NCBI RefSeq assembly: GCF_002099195.1
Contig: NZ_NBYX01000004.1
Location: 62,064-126,063, forward strand
Source of the DNA: Burkholderia puraquae
GTDB lineage: Bacteria; Pseudomonadota; Gammaproteobacteria; Burkholderiales; Burkholderiaceae
Direction of reading: 5' to 3'
Length of the DNA stretch: 64,000 nt
Part shown: piece after piece, positions 29,203 through 38,473 of the stretch
Position numbering within the stretch: position 1 is the first letter of the stretch
Layout of the letters: each line of letters opens with the position of its first letter
The notes under the pieces: model-generated
The model's input: the letters and a program-made list of their open reading frames with translations, nothing else
Databases searched by the model: none
What the model was told of the DNA's origin: nothing
Program-made: the position numbers and the translations under genes

Positions 29203-29232
29203 AAAAAAGGCCGGCTAGAAGCCGACCTTTTT
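29203..29232 (-). terminator. Terminator of tRNA-Leu copy 2
   Basis: Same hairpin and U-tract as downstream of copy 1, embedded in the conserved block GCCGGAAATGAAAAAAGGCC. Confidence 0.85.
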
Positions 29233-29242
29233 AGAAAACAGA

Positions 29243-29329
29243 TGGTGCCCAGGAGAGGACTCGAACCTCCACGATGTTGCCACCGCTAGGACCTGAACCT
29301 AGTGCGTCTACCAATTCCGCCACCTGGGC
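29243..29329 (-). tRNA. tRNA-Leu(CAG), copy 2
   Basis: 87 nt, with the same sequence as copy 1 by direct reading, including the CCA end. Its 5' flank differs from that of copies 1 and 3 soon after the tRNA end. Confidence 0.97.
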
Positions 29330-29360
29330 ACGTTTCGCTTACTGCAGTGCGAAGACCGCT

Positions 29361-29388
29361 ATTCTAGCGTGTTGGCAGAGTCTGTCAA
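29361..29388 (-). promoter_or_regulatory. Promoter of tRNA-Leu copy 2
   Basis: On the minus strand TTGACA (29388-29383) and TAGAAT (29366-29361) with 16 bp between them; the surrounding bases differ from the promoters of the other copies. Confidence 0.8.
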
Positions 29389-29438
29389 CACAATTTCATT
29401 CAAGGCGATAAAAATAGTGCCCCTCGCGCGACGGATTC

Positions 29439-30428
29439 TCACGCGCCGACCGAATCCGCGCGCTTCGCGGCGAAATTCCAGCGCTGCGCCTGGCGCGTAT
29501 CGACGCGGGCCGGCAGCAGCCCGGCTGCGAGGAACGTGTCGGCGATCTTCTGCTGTTCGCCGAAGTTTTGCGCGACCACCGCGCGGACGAGATAGCTGCG
29601 CCGCGCGTTCGCGCGCGCGATCGTCGCTGCGTCGAGCCCCCAGATTGGCGCGAGTGTATTCGCGGCTTCCTGCGGGTGGTCGCGCAGCCACGTGCCGGCC
29701 TGCGACAGCTGGTCGAACAGGATCTGGACGACGTCGGGCCGCGCGGCGGCGAAACTGCTCGATGCGAGGTAGTAGCGCTGATACGACGCGAGTCCGTTGC
29801 CGTCGGCCAGAATCCGCACGTCGGGATTCCGGTCGACCGACGCGACATAGGGATCCCACGTGATCCACGCGTCCACGCTGCCGCGCTCGAACGCCGCACG
29901 GCCGTCCGCAGGCGTCAGGTAGTGGATCGCTGCATCGGCAGGCCCGAGCTTCGCGCGTGCGAGCGCGGCAAGCAGCAGGTAATGGCTGCCGGCTGCTTTC
30001 GTGACCGCAATGCGCTTGCCCTTGAGATCGGCGAGCGTGCGCAGCGCGCTGTCCTGCTTGACGACGATCGCTTGCGCCTTCGGCGAAGGCGCTTCCTGTG
30101 CGACGTATACGAAACGCGCATGCGCGGCTTGCGCGAAGACCGGGACCGTATCGGCCACGTCGGCGCTGAAATCGACCGCGCCGACGTTGAGCGCTTCGGT
30201 CAGTGGCAATCCGCTCGCGAATTCATGCCACGACACGCGCAGCCCAAGCGGCGCCAGTGCCTGCTCGATTGCGCCGCGCGTCTTGAGCAGCGTGATGAGC
30301 GTCGACGACTTCTGGTAGCCGATGCGCAGCACATCCTGCGCGTTCTCGGCGTGCGTTCGAACGCCGGCGGCAGTGAGGCCTGCGGCCAGCATCGCGCGTG
30401 CGAACGCGCGGCGGTTCATCGACGTCAT
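29439..30428 (-). CDS. Orphan sulfonate-type ABC transporter substrate-binding protein (SsuA-like)
   Basis: 329 aa from ATG 30428 with GAGGAG 8 bp upstream. The N-terminus MTSMNRRAFARAMLAAGL resembles a twin-arginine signal. The mature part is an SsuA/ThiY type 2 binding fold: LRIGYQKSSTLITLLKTRG, ALNVGAVDFSADVADTVPVF, LKGKRIAVTKAAGSHYLLL and VDAWITWDPYVASVDRNP. It likely binds an aliphatic sulfonate or related sulfur compound. No permease or ATPase is adjacent; it sits alone between two tRNA-Leu genes, 16 kb from the ssuDCB operon, which lacks a binding protein. Confidence 0.88.
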   Translation of the reverse strand: MTSMNRRAFARAMLAAGLTAAGVRTHAENAQDVLRIGYQKSSTLITLLKTRGAIEQALAPLGLRVSWHEFASGLPLTEALNVGAVDFSADVADTVPVFAQAAHARFVYVAQEAPSPKAQAIVVKQDSALRTLADLKGKRIAVTKAAGSHYLLLAALARAKLGPADAAIHYLTPADGRAAFERGSVDAWITWDPYVASVDRNPDVRILADGNGLASYQRYYLASSSFAAARPDVVQILFDQLSQAGTWLRDHPQEAANTLAPIWGLDAATIARANARRSYLVRAVVAQNFGEQQKIADTFLAAGLLPARVDTRQAQRWNFAAKRADSVGA

Positions 30429-30592
30429 GGGTTGTACTCCTCGTGTCTGGTTCGTTGCATCGAAGCGAGCCGGCTAACGTACCAACAGGGCGGGCGGACG
30501 ATAACCGATAAATTCTGCTATCGATCCGGCTGGCGGGCATAAGAGGAGGCGAGGGCGTCCGATCGATGTCTCCCGCTTGCATTGGATTGCAT

Positions 30593-30806
30593 AGGGAGGA
30601 CAAGGGGCTCGTCGAGCGTTCGCGCAACATGAGTGCAGCATGAGCGATCGACGGGTGGTGAGCCTCGGCTGACCGACGCGGGGCAGGCGGCTGCCGCGCA
30701 GATCCCGGAGATCGCGCCGAAGGTGCTCGACGCCCGCTTGCGGAACTCTTCGAAGGCCGAGTTTGACGAACTGTTCCGGCTGCTGCGCAAGTTCATCGGC
30801 GAGTGA
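30593..30806 (+). pseudogene. Decayed MarR-family regulator, C-terminal remnant
   Basis: Three frames together read like the end of a MarR protein. The first reads REDKGLVERSRNMS, the second SDRRVVSL from 30643, and the third RLTDAGQAAAAQIPEIAPKV from 30666, ending ..FRLLRKFIGE with a TGA at 30804-30806. The first shift coincides with a near-duplicate ATGAGTGCAGC/ATGAGCGATCG. The second needs one base inserted at CTCGGCTG. The N-terminal half, including the first helices, is not recognisable. The remnant abuts the terminator of tRNA-Leu copy 3. Confidence 0.7.
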
Positions 30807-30836
30807 GCCGAGCGCCGTTTCTTGGCGCCGGAAATG

Positions 30837-30866
30837 AAAAAAGGCCGGCTAGAAGCCGACCTTTTT
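30837..30866 (-). terminator. Terminator of tRNA-Leu copy 3
   Basis: Same hairpin and U-tract as at copies 1 and 2. Confidence 0.85.
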
Positions 30867-30875
30867 AAAAACAGA

Positions 30876-30962
30876 TGGTGCCCAGGAGAGGACTCGAACC
30901 TCCACGATGTTGCCACCGCTAGGACCTGAACCTAGTGCGTCTACCAATTCCGCCACCTGGGC
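30876..30962 (-). tRNA. tRNA-Leu(CAG), copy 3
   Basis: 87 nt, the same sequence as copies 1 and 2, with anticodon CAG and encoded CCA. It shares a ~180-bp unit with copy 1, including the terminator and the -10 region. Confidence 0.97.
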
Positions 30963-30998
30963 ACGTTTTGCAGTAGCTGCCTGCTGCAAAGAAGCGAA

Positions 30999-31026
30999 AT
31001 TATAGCGCCCCAATTATTCGTGTCAA
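30999..31026 (-). promoter_or_regulatory. Promoter of tRNA-Leu copy 3
   Basis: On the minus strand TTGACA (31026-31021) and TATAAT (31004-30999) with 16 bp spacing. Confidence 0.85.
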
Positions 31027-31211
31027 CACTTTTTTGAGACGCATCGCAAACCGGGCTCCGCCGCGCCTGCCGGCGGCATTCCCGTCTTTTGGCGACACAG
31101 GCGGGTGATAGAATGACCCGCCGCCGTCAATATAGAACTGTCGGAAGGACACCTCTATGTTGATGCCGTGCACCATCAGTCAACGCAACGAGAACAATCA
31201 TCGACAAACCC

Positions 31212-33689
31212 TTGAGCAAATATCCGTACCCCATTCCGAGCCGTGAAGAAATTCTCGGCGTGCTGCGTACGAGCGACGCGTCGCTGGCCGCCAACGATAT
31301 CGCCGAAGCACTGTCGATCAAGCGTCAGGAGCGCGAGGGGTTCTTCCGGCGTGTCGCCGCGATGGAACGCGACGGCCAGATCCGCCTCGACAAGCGCGGC
31401 CACTACCAGTTGACCCATCCGTCGAACTTCGTCGCCGGGCGCGTGCAGGGGCATCGCGACGGCTACGGGTTCGTGATCCGCGACGACGGCCAGGACGACC
31501 TGTTCCTGCCGAACGGCGAAATGCAGAAGGTGATGCACAACGATCGCGTGCTCGCGCGCATCGTCGGTTACGATCGCCGCGGCCGCCCGGAAGGGCATGT
31601 CGTCGAAGTTACCGAGCGCGCGAACAAGCGCGTGATCGGCCGCCTGCTCAACGAGAACGGCGCGCTGATCGTCGCGCCGGAAGACAAGCGCATCGGCCAC
31701 GACATCCTGATCACGCAGAACGTGAAGAAGGCGAAGGTCGGGCAGGTCGTCGTCGTCGAGCTGACCGATTTCCCGAGCCGTCATTCGCAGCCGCTCGGCC
31801 GTGTCGTCGAGGTGCTCGGCGACATCGACGATCCGGGCATGGAAATCGAAATCGCGGTGCGCAAGTACGGCGTGCCGCATGAATTCAGCCCGCCGGCGCT
31901 CGACGAAGCCGCCGCGCTGCCCGACAAGGTGCGGCCGACCGACCTGCGTTTCCGCGTCGACCTGCGCGACGTGCCGCTCGTGACGATCGACGGCGAGGAC
32001 GCACGCGACTTCGACGACGCCGTCTACTGCGAGCCGGTCAAGGTCGGCCGTGGCGACGGCTACCGGCTGATCGTCGCGATCGCCGACGTATCGCACTACG
32101 TACAGCCGGGCAGCGGGCTCGACGCCGACGCGCTCGAGCGCAGCACGTCGGTCTACTTCCCGCGGCGCGTGATTCCGATGCTGCCGGAGAAGCTGTCGAA
32201 CGGCCTGTGCTCGCTGAATCCGCAGGTCGACCGCTGCGTGCTCGCGTGCGACATGGTGATCACCGCGCGCGGCGAGATCAAGGCGTACCAGTTCTATCCG
32301 GCCGTCATTCATTCGGCTGCGCGCCTCACGTACACCGAAGTCGCGGCCGTGCTGTCGAACACGAAGGGGCCGGAGGCCGCGCGCCGCGCGGACCTGCTGC
32401 CGCATCTGCAGGATCTGTACGGCGTCTACAAGTCACTGTTCGCCGCGCGGCAGAAGCGTGGCGCAATCGACTTCGACACGACCGAGACCTACATCGTCTG
32501 CAATTCGCAGGGCAAGATCGAGCAGATCGTGCCGCGCCAGCGTAACGATGCGCACAAGCTGATCGAGGAATGCATGCTGGCCGCGAACGTCTGCGCGGCC
32601 GATTTCCTGAAGCGCAACAAGCATCCGGGCCTGTACCGCGTGCACGCGGGGCCAACGCCGGAGAAGCTCGAGAACCTGCGCGCATTCCTGCGCGGCATGG
32701 GCCTGTCGCTCGGTGGCGGCGACAAACCGCATGCGAGCGACTACGCAGCGCTGATGGCGCAGATCCGCGACCGGCCCGATGCGCAGATGCTGCAGCCGAT
32801 GCTGCTGCGCTCGATGCAGCAGGCCGTCTACAGCCCGGACAACATCGGTCACTTCGGCCTTGCCTACGAGGCGTACGCGCACTTCACGAGCCCGATCCGC
32901 CGTTATCCGGACCTGCTCACGCACCGCGCGATCTACGCGATCCTGTCGGGCAAGAAATACACGCCGAAGGCGCCGGACGGTTTCGAACTGAATACCGCGC
33001 TGTCACCGCGCGCCCGCGCGATGCAGCAGGCCGACGACGAAACGCGCGGCCGCTCGCGCCCGAACACGGCGATCTGGGAAGAGCTCGGCCTGCACTGCTC
33101 GGCGAACGAGCGCCGCGCGGACGAAGCGTCGCGCGACGTCGAAGCCTGGCTCAAGTGCTACTTCATGCGCGACAAGCTCGGCGAGGAGTACGGCGGGATG
33201 GTGAACGGCGTCACGTCGTTCGGCATCTTCGTGCAGCTCGACACGCTCTTCATCGAAGGGCTCGTGCACGTCACGGAACTCGGTTCGGATTACTTCCAGT
33301 ACGACGAGATCAAGAACGAGCTGCGCGGCGAGCGGACGGGCATCCGCTATCGCCTGTCGGATCGCGTGCGCGTGCAGGTGAGCCGCGTCGATCTCGACGC
33401 GCGCAAGATCGACTTCCGCCTCGTGCGGGATACGCCGGTGAAGGCGCCGCGTCCGTCGCCCGCGCCGGCGCCCACTGGCGGCGGTGTCGACCGCAACGGC
33501 CCGCGTGTACGCGCGGTGCCGCAGGCGGAAGAACCCGCGCCGCGCCACAAGAAGGCTGCGAGCGCGCCGAGCGTCGCGGTGAAGGAAGCGCGCGCTGCGC
33601 GTGCCGCCGCGAAGAAGAAAAGCGGCACTGGCGGCGGTGCGGCGGCAAAGCCGACCGCGAAGAAGACACGCCCCCGCAAGAAGTATTGA
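31212..33689 (+). CDS. rnr: Ribonuclease R
   Basis: 825 aa. The frame opens at 31164 and offers no ATG or GTG before the conserved N-terminus YPYPIPSREEILGVL, so TTG 31212 is taken as start; no clear ribosome site precedes it. Domains in order: winged helix (~5-65), cold-shock domains (HRDGYGFVIRDDGQDDLFLP), the RNB catalytic domain with VTIDGEDARDFDDAVYC carrying the metal-binding aspartates, FTSPIRRYPDLLTHR, an S1 domain at ~645-725, and a Lys/Arg/Ala-rich tail. It is a processive 3'-5' exoribonuclease for structured RNA. It is transcribed divergently from tRNA-Leu copy 3. Confidence 0.96.
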   Translation: MSKYPYPIPSREEILGVLRTSDASLAANDIAEALSIKRQEREGFFRRVAAMERDGQIRLDKRGHYQLTHPSNFVAGRVQGHRDGYGFVIRDDGQDDLFLPNGEMQKVMHNDRVLARIVGYDRRGRPEGHVVEVTERANKRVIGRLLNENGALIVAPEDKRIGHDILITQNVKKAKVGQVVVVELTDFPSRHSQPLGRVVEVLGDIDDPGMEIEIAVRKYGVPHEFSPPALDEAAALPDKVRPTDLRFRVDLRDVPLVTIDGEDARDFDDAVYCEPVKVGRGDGYRLIVAIADVSHYVQPGSGLDADALERSTSVYFPRRVIPMLPEKLSNGLCSLNPQVDRCVLACDMVITARGEIKAYQFYPAVIHSAARLTYTEVAAVLSNTKGPEAARRADLLPHLQDLYGVYKSLFAARQKRGAIDFDTTETYIVCNSQGKIEQIVPRQRNDAHKLIEECMLAANVCAADFLKRNKHPGLYRVHAGPTPEKLENLRAFLRGMGLSLGGGDKPHASDYAALMAQIRDRPDAQMLQPMLLRSMQQAVYSPDNIGHFGLAYEAYAHFTSPIRRYPDLLTHRAIYAILSGKKYTPKAPDGFELNTALSPRARAMQQADDETRGRSRPNTAIWEELGLHCSANERRADEASRDVEAWLKCYFMRDKLGEEYGGMVNGVTSFGIFVQLDTLFIEGLVHVTELGSDYFQYDEIKNELRGERTGIRYRLSDRVRVQVSRVDLDARKIDFRLVRDTPVKAPRPSPAPAPTGGGVDRNGPRVRAVPQAEEPAPRHKKAASAPSVAVKEARAARAAAKKKSGTGGGAAAKPTAKKTRPRKKY

Positions 33690-33837
33690 GCGTTCGGGGC
33701 GGCGCAAGCGCCCGCCCTGCAGCATCGAGAGACGCCGCGTCACCGGTCATCGGCCGGCAACGCGGCGCTTTCCTTTTCCATGGATCGCGGCTGCGCGCGT
33801 CGCGCGGCCGCACGTTTGATCGAAGGTTGTTCCAGTC

Positions 33838-34581
33838 ATGTCACGTCTGAAGGTTCTTTACGGTTTTCATGCGGTGACCGCACGTTTGCGGCACGATGCA
33901 TCGACGGTTGCGGAGGTGCTGTACGACCAGACGCGCCGCGACCGCCGCATGCAGGACTTCCTGCACGCCGCGAAGGAAGCGGGCGTGCGGCTGATCGCGG
34001 CCGACGAAACGCGCCTGTGGGGCCTCGCCCACACCGAGCGCCACCAGGGCGTCGTCGCGCGCGTCGAGGACGTCCCGCTCGCGCAGAATCTGTCCGAGCT
34101 GCTCGACGGCATCCAGGGCCCCGCGCTGCTGCTGGTGCTCGACGGCGTCACCGATCCGCATAACCTCGGCGCATGCCTGCGTGTCGCCGATTCGGCCGGC
34201 GCGCACGCGGTGATCGCGCCGCGCGACCGTGCGGTCGGCCTGAATGCAACCGCGGCCAAGGTGGCGAGCGGCGCGGCCGATACGGTGCCGTACATCACGG
34301 TGACGAACCTCGCCCGCGCGCTGCGCGAGCTGAAGGACGCCGGCGTGTGGATCATCGGCACGTCGGACGAGGCGTCGGCAACGCTCTATGAAACGAAGCT
34401 CGACGGCCCCGTCGCGCTCGTGATGGGCGCGGAAGGCGAAGGCATGCGCCGGCTCACGCGCGACACCTGCGACGAAGTGATGAGCATTCCGATGGCCGGC
34501 AGCGTGGAAAGCCTGAACGTGTCGGTCGCAAGCGGCGTGTGCCTGTACGAAGCCGTACGCCAGCGGCGCGTGAAGGGCTGA
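33838..34581 (+). CDS. rlmB: 23S rRNA (guanosine-2'-O)-methyltransferase RlmB
   Basis: 247 aa. An N-terminal L30e-like substrate domain (~1-75) is followed by a SPOUT/TrmH methyltransferase with the three family motifs: [37 protein letters not shown] and [20 protein letters not shown]. It methylates G2251 in the 23S rRNA P-loop. It follows rnr by ~150 bp on the same strand, the order also known from E. coli. Confidence 0.95.
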   Translation: MSRLKVLYGFHAVTARLRHDASTVAEVLYDQTRRDRRMQDFLHAAKEAGVRLIAADETRLWGLAHTERHQGVVARVEDVPLAQNLSELLDGIQGPALLLVLDGVTDPHNLGACLRVADSAGAHAVIAPRDRAVGLNATAAKVASGAADTVPYITVTNLARALRELKDAGVWIIGTSDEASATLYETKLDGPVALVMGAEGEGMRRLTRDTCDEVMSIPMAGSVESLNVSVASGVCLYEAVRQRRVKG

Positions 34582-34678
34582 CGCAGCCCGTCCCGCGCGA
34601 CCTGCGCGGGCCTCGAACGACCCGAACGACGCGTGCCGCGATCCGATGCGGCACGCGGCTCTCCGGAACTCGCGACCG

Positions 34679-35551
34679 ATGACCCTGTTTCGTGCTGGCG
34701 CATCCTGTGCCGTGCTGTGCCTGCTGGCGGCCTGCACGTCGCCGTCGCTCGTCGAACGCGGCACCTACTACGCCGACACGAGCCTGAACGCGCGCGGGGC
34801 CGATTCGCGGATCCGCTTTCTCGTGATGCATTACACCGAAAGCGACGAGGCGAAATCGCTGCGCACGCTGACGGGCGATTCGGTCAGCGTGCATTACGTC
34901 ATCCCGCCGCAGCCGCGCATCGAGCGCGGGATGCCGGTCGTCTACCAGCTCGTTCCGGAATCGGAGCGCGCATGGCACGCGGGCGTCAGCGAGTGGCAGG
35001 GTACGACCGAGCTGAACGCGGTGTCGATCGGCATCGAGAACGTGAACCGCGGCCCGCTCGATCCGCAGAACCGCACCTGGCAACCGTATCCGCCCGAACA
35101 GGTCGCGGCGCTGACCCGGCTGTCGAAGGACATCGTCGCGCGCTACGGGATTCCGCCGACGCGCGTGGTCGGGCACAGCGATATCGCGCCACAACGCAAG
35201 ATCGATCCGGGGCCGCTGTTTCCGTGGCAAGCGTTGGCCCAGGCCGGCGTCGGTGCGTGGCCGGACGATGCGACCGTGGCCGCGCGGCTCGGCGGTCGTG
35301 ATCCGCATGCGCCGGTCGACGTGCGCGAACTGCAGCTCAAGCTCGCGCGCTACGGCTACGACGTGGCCACCGACGGCGTGCTCGACGCACGCACGCGACG
35401 CGTGTTCGCGGCGTTCCAGATGCATTTCAGGCCGTCCGACTACGCGGGCAACCCGGACGCCGGAACCGACGCGATCGCGCAGGCGCTGCTCGACAAGTAC
35501 TTCCCCGGCACGCAACCGGCGGACAACGCGCCCGCGGCGGGCGCGCCCTGA
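34679..35551 (+). CDS. N-acetylmuramoyl-L-alanine amidase, AmiD-like lipoprotein
   Basis: 290 aa from ATG 34679. A short lipoprotein signal with lipobox LLAAC precedes an amidase_2 (PGRP-type) zinc domain at ~45-210, with [15 protein letters not shown] (first zinc His), [16 protein letters not shown] and [20 protein letters not shown] (last zinc His and catalytic Lys region). A C-terminal peptidoglycan-binding domain follows at ~220-280 ([19 protein letters not shown]). It cleaves anhydro-muropeptides at the outer membrane during murein recycling. Confidence 0.92.
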   Translation: MTLFRAGASCAVLCLLAACTSPSLVERGTYYADTSLNARGADSRIRFLVMHYTESDEAKSLRTLTGDSVSVHYVIPPQPRIERGMPVVYQLVPESERAWHAGVSEWQGTTELNAVSIGIENVNRGPLDPQNRTWQPYPPEQVAALTRLSKDIVARYGIPPTRVVGHSDIAPQRKIDPGPLFPWQALAQAGVGAWPDDATVAARLGGRDPHAPVDVRELQLKLARYGYDVATDGVLDARTRRVFAAFQMHFRPSDYAGNPDAGTDAIAQALLDKYFPGTQPADNAPAAGAP

Positions 35552-35642
35552 ACCCGCGGCGCACCGCACGCCGAAAAACGCGGACCGTCATCCGAGTCCG
35601 GTAAACTGGCGGTTTTCCGCAATCCCGCAGCATTACCACTCC

Positions 35643-36338
35643 ATGACTCAAGACGAACTCAAACGCCTCGTCGGCCAGGCCGCCGCTGATTACGTGATCC
35701 AGAACGTGCCGGAAGGCGCCGTGATCGGCGTCGGTACCGGCTCGACCGCCAACTGTTTCATCGACGCGCTCGCCGTCGTCAAGGCGCGCTATCGCGGCGC
35801 CGTGTCGAGCTCCATCGCCACGACCGAACGCCTGAAGTCGCATGGCATCAAGGTGTTCGACCTGAACGAGGTCGACTCGCTGCAGGTGTACGTCGACGGC
35901 GCCGACGAGATCGACGCGAGCGGCGCGATGATCAAGGGCGGCGGCGGCGCGCTGACGCGCGAGAAGATCGTCGCGTCGGTGGCCGACACGTTCGTCTGCA
36001 TCGCGGACGCCAGCAAGCGCGTGCCGGTGCTCGGCGCGTTCCCGCTGCCGATCGAAGTCGTGCCGATGGCGCGCACGGCGATCGGCCGGCGCGTGACCGC
36101 GCTCGGCGGCGTGCCGGTGCTGCGTGTGACGAAGGACGGTGCGCCGACCATTACCGACAACGGTAACGAGATCATCGACGTGAAGGGGCTGCAGATCGCC
36201 GATCCGCGCGGCTTCGAAGCGCAGGTGAACGCATGGCCGGGCGTCGTGACGGTCGGCCTGTTCGCCGAGCGCGGCGCGAATCTGTGCTTGCTCGGCACGG
36301 AAAGCGGCGTCGAAACGATCGTTTATTCGGCTAATTGA
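35643..36338 (+). CDS. rpiA: Ribose-5-phosphate isomerase A
   Basis: 231 aa from ATG 35643. All RpiA motifs are present: [15 protein letters not shown] (phosphate loop), [12 protein letters not shown] and [12 protein letters not shown] with the catalytic Glu. It interconverts ribose-5-phosphate and ribulose-5-phosphate in the pentose phosphate pathway. The length is standard. A rho-independent terminator follows. Confidence 0.97.
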   Translation: MTQDELKRLVGQAAADYVIQNVPEGAVIGVGTGSTANCFIDALAVVKARYRGAVSSSIATTERLKSHGIKVFDLNEVDSLQVYVDGADEIDASGAMIKGGGGALTREKIVASVADTFVCIADASKRVPVLGAFPLPIEVVPMARTAIGRRVTALGGVPVLRVTKDGAPTITDNGNEIIDVKGLQIADPRGFEAQVNAWPGVVTVGLFAERGANLCLLGTESGVETIVYSAN

Positions 36339-36410
36339 AAGAAATGGCAAGCAGTCCGTAATGGCGCGCGACGTGCCGTAATGGACTGAATGTTTAAATC
36401 TTGTGGAAAT

Positions 36411-36452
36411 CGGGCCCGGTAGGCGCAATGCGCTTCCCGGGCCTTATTTTTA
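36411..36452 (+). terminator. Terminator after rpiA
   Basis: GGCCCGG and CCGGGCC arms with a loop containing a small inner hairpin (GCGCAATGCGC), followed by TTATTTTTAG. Confidence 0.75.
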
Positions 36453-36616
36453 GTCGTATAAATCACCCCGTCAAAAAGAGGGATAACCCTGTCAGGTGTT
36501 TACCAGATAGCGAAATATCCTCGAACTCATCAACTTATAGATCATAAGAACAGTCGTAACCAGGGCCGGCGGAACTGCGGAGCAGGTGTTCGCAAATCGA
36601 CGCACGGGGAGGTGTC

Positions 36617-37333
36617 ATGGAGCAGGGCAAAGACCGGTCACTGGTCGCCAAAGTGATGGATGGGCTTGTCTCGGGTATCGTCGAGGACAAGTACGGCGGC
36701 ATCTTGCCGCCGCAGGATGTGCTGTCGAAAGAGTTCGATGTGAGTCGCACCGTGATGCGGGAAGCATTGTCGATGTTGCTTGCGCGCGACATGCTCGACG
36801 TGCGTCCGAAAGTCGGCACGCGCGTGCGGCCGATGCGTGACTGGCGCATGATCGACGAAGACGTGGTGAGTTGGCGGTTCCGGGCGAAACCCGATCCGCA
36901 GTTCATGCGCGACGTCATCGAATTCCGGATGCTGATCGAACCGCGCGCCACCGCGCAGGCGGCGGTGCGTGCAACGGCAGCCGACATCGCGGGCATCCGC
37001 GAAGCGTTCGATGCGTTCAAGGTGCTGCAGCCGGGCGATTCCGGCTACGACACGGCGGACGAGTTGCTGCACACGCGGATCGTCCAGGCGAGCGGCAACC
37101 AGTTCTTCCAGCAGATGGCGGCGATCGTGCGCGGTGCGGTGCGTCTCGTGAATCCGCGTGTCGTGCAGAAGGAAGGTGCGCACGACGTCGTGGTGAAGGC
37201 GCATGCGCGTGTGGTCGACGCGATCGAGCGTCGCGATCCGCGCGAAGCCGAAGCCGCTTCGCTCGCGCTGATCGATTTCAGCGCCGACGAGATCTCGCGC
37301 GATTTCTCCGTCGACGTACCCATGCGCGCCTGA
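36617..37333 (+). CDS. GntR/FadR-family transcriptional regulator
   Basis: 238 aa with GGGAGGT just upstream. An N-terminal winged helix (LPPQDVLSKEFDVSRTVMRE, then ALSMLLARDMLDVRPKVGT) is followed by an all-helical FCD ligand domain with the usual metal-site pattern (EFRMLIEPRATAQAAVRATA, HTRIVQASGNQFF, VKAHARVVDAIERRDP). The FCD branch senses sugar acids or other organic acids. No cognate metabolic operon is adjacent; the next gene is an oxidoreductase. The 278-bp region upstream is AT-richer than average, with no other gene. Confidence 0.92.
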   Translation: MEQGKDRSLVAKVMDGLVSGIVEDKYGGILPPQDVLSKEFDVSRTVMREALSMLLARDMLDVRPKVGTRVRPMRDWRMIDEDVVSWRFRAKPDPQFMRDVIEFRMLIEPRATAQAAVRATAADIAGIREAFDAFKVLQPGDSGYDTADELLHTRIVQASGNQFFQQMAAIVRGAVRLVNPRVVQKEGAHDVVVKAHARVVDAIERRDPREAEAASLALIDFSADEISRDFSVDVPMRA

Positions 37334-37434
37334 CGCTGCGCGTGTCGCTCAACCGTGTGCCGCCGTGCCGTTTATCATGACGGCCGGCCGGCAGCGTGCC
37401 GGCCACCGTCATACGACCGACACGGAAGATCAGG

Positions 37435-38421
37435 ATGAACGACAACGACCATCGCCCGGTGCGCTTCGGCATCGTCGGCACAGGCAGCATCGCGCGCCGC
37501 TTCGCGCAAAGCCTCGCCCACGTGCCGGGCGCCACGCTCGCCGGTGCCTGGGCCCGCCGCGCCGATGCCGCGGCCGCCTTTTGCGAAGCGTGCGGCGGCA
37601 CGCCTGCCGCCAGCCTCGAAGCACTCCTCGCGAGCGATATCGACGCGGTCTACATCGCGACGCTCCATGACAGTCACGCGCAGTACACGCTGGCCGCGCT
37701 TGCTGCCGGCAAGGCCGTGCTGTGCGAGAAGCCCGCGACGCTGAACGCGGCCCAGCTCGACACCGTGCTGCGTGCGGCACACGACGCCGGGCGGCTTTTC
37801 ATGGAGGCGATGAAGCCGCCGTTCTTTCCGCTGTACCGTCAGTTGCGCGCGCACCTGCATGACGATCCGATCGGCGAGATCCGGCTCGTGCGGGCAGGAT
37901 GCGCGTCGTCGTCGGTACCGGACGACCATTCCGTCTATCGTCTCGATCGCGCGGGCGGTGCGCTGCTCGATATCGGGATCTACGAGGCGTTTCTCGCGGT
38001 CGACTGGCTCGGCGCGGCGCTCGACGTGCAGACGCTCGGCCGCATCGGCGCAACCGGCGTCGACCTGTTCGCGAGCCTGAACAGCGTGCATGCGAACGGC
38101 GGGATCGCGCAGCTCTTTTGCGGGCTCGACGTGATGGGGCGCGGCGACGCGCTGATCGCCGCGGCCGGCGGCCACGTGACGATTCACGAAAAGTGGTGGA
38201 ACCCGGCGCGTGCGACGATCCGCTATGCGGACGGGCGCACCGTCGAACTCGACGCGCCGATCGACGGCGGCGGGCTGAACTACGAGACCGCGCATTTCTG
38301 CGACCTGCTGCGCGCGGGCAAGACCGAAAGCCCGATCATGACGCACGACCATTCGCGGCAGATGATCGCGATGACCGATGCCGCGCGAGCGGCGCTCGGT
38401 GTGCGATATTCGGGCGAGTAA
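37435..38421 (+). CDS. Gfo/Idh/MocA-family oxidoreductase
   Basis: 328 aa from ATG 37435. A Rossmann NAD(P) domain with FGIVGTGSIARRFAQSL at the start and VLCEKPATLNAAQLD (the EKP motif) near residue 100 is followed by the GFO_IDH_MocA C-terminal sheet domain (GGALLDIGIYEAFLAVDWLG). It most likely oxidises a sugar, inositol or trans-dihydrodiol-type substrate. It lies ~100 bp after the GntR-type regulator on the same strand and could be its target. Confidence 0.9.
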   Translation: MNDNDHRPVRFGIVGTGSIARRFAQSLAHVPGATLAGAWARRADAAAAFCEACGGTPAASLEALLASDIDAVYIATLHDSHAQYTLAALAAGKAVLCEKPATLNAAQLDTVLRAAHDAGRLFMEAMKPPFFPLYRQLRAHLHDDPIGEIRLVRAGCASSSVPDDHSVYRLDRAGGALLDIGIYEAFLAVDWLGAALDVQTLGRIGATGVDLFASLNSVHANGGIAQLFCGLDVMGRGDALIAAAGGHVTIHEKWWNPARATIRYADGRTVELDAPIDGGGLNYETAHFCDLLRAGKTESPIMTHDHSRQMIAMTDAARAALGVRYSGE

Positions 38422-38473
38422 GCGGGAAGGCGGGAGCCGGGCACGCGGGTGCGGCCCGGCGGATGGCGTGCGC

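Larger units (their letters stand above)
30827..31006 (-). repeat. Direct repeat unit containing tRNA-Leu copy 3 (partner at 28856-29035)
   Basis: Second 180-bp copy in the same orientation. The two copies bracket tRNA-Leu copy 2, the orphan binding protein and the MarR remnant, so homologous recombination between them could delete about 2 kb. Confidence 0.85.

Noticed and set aside
30999..31164. An ATG start for rnr further upstream
   Set aside because: The frame is closed by TGA at 31161-31163 and has no ATG or GTG after it, so TTG is the only standard start left.
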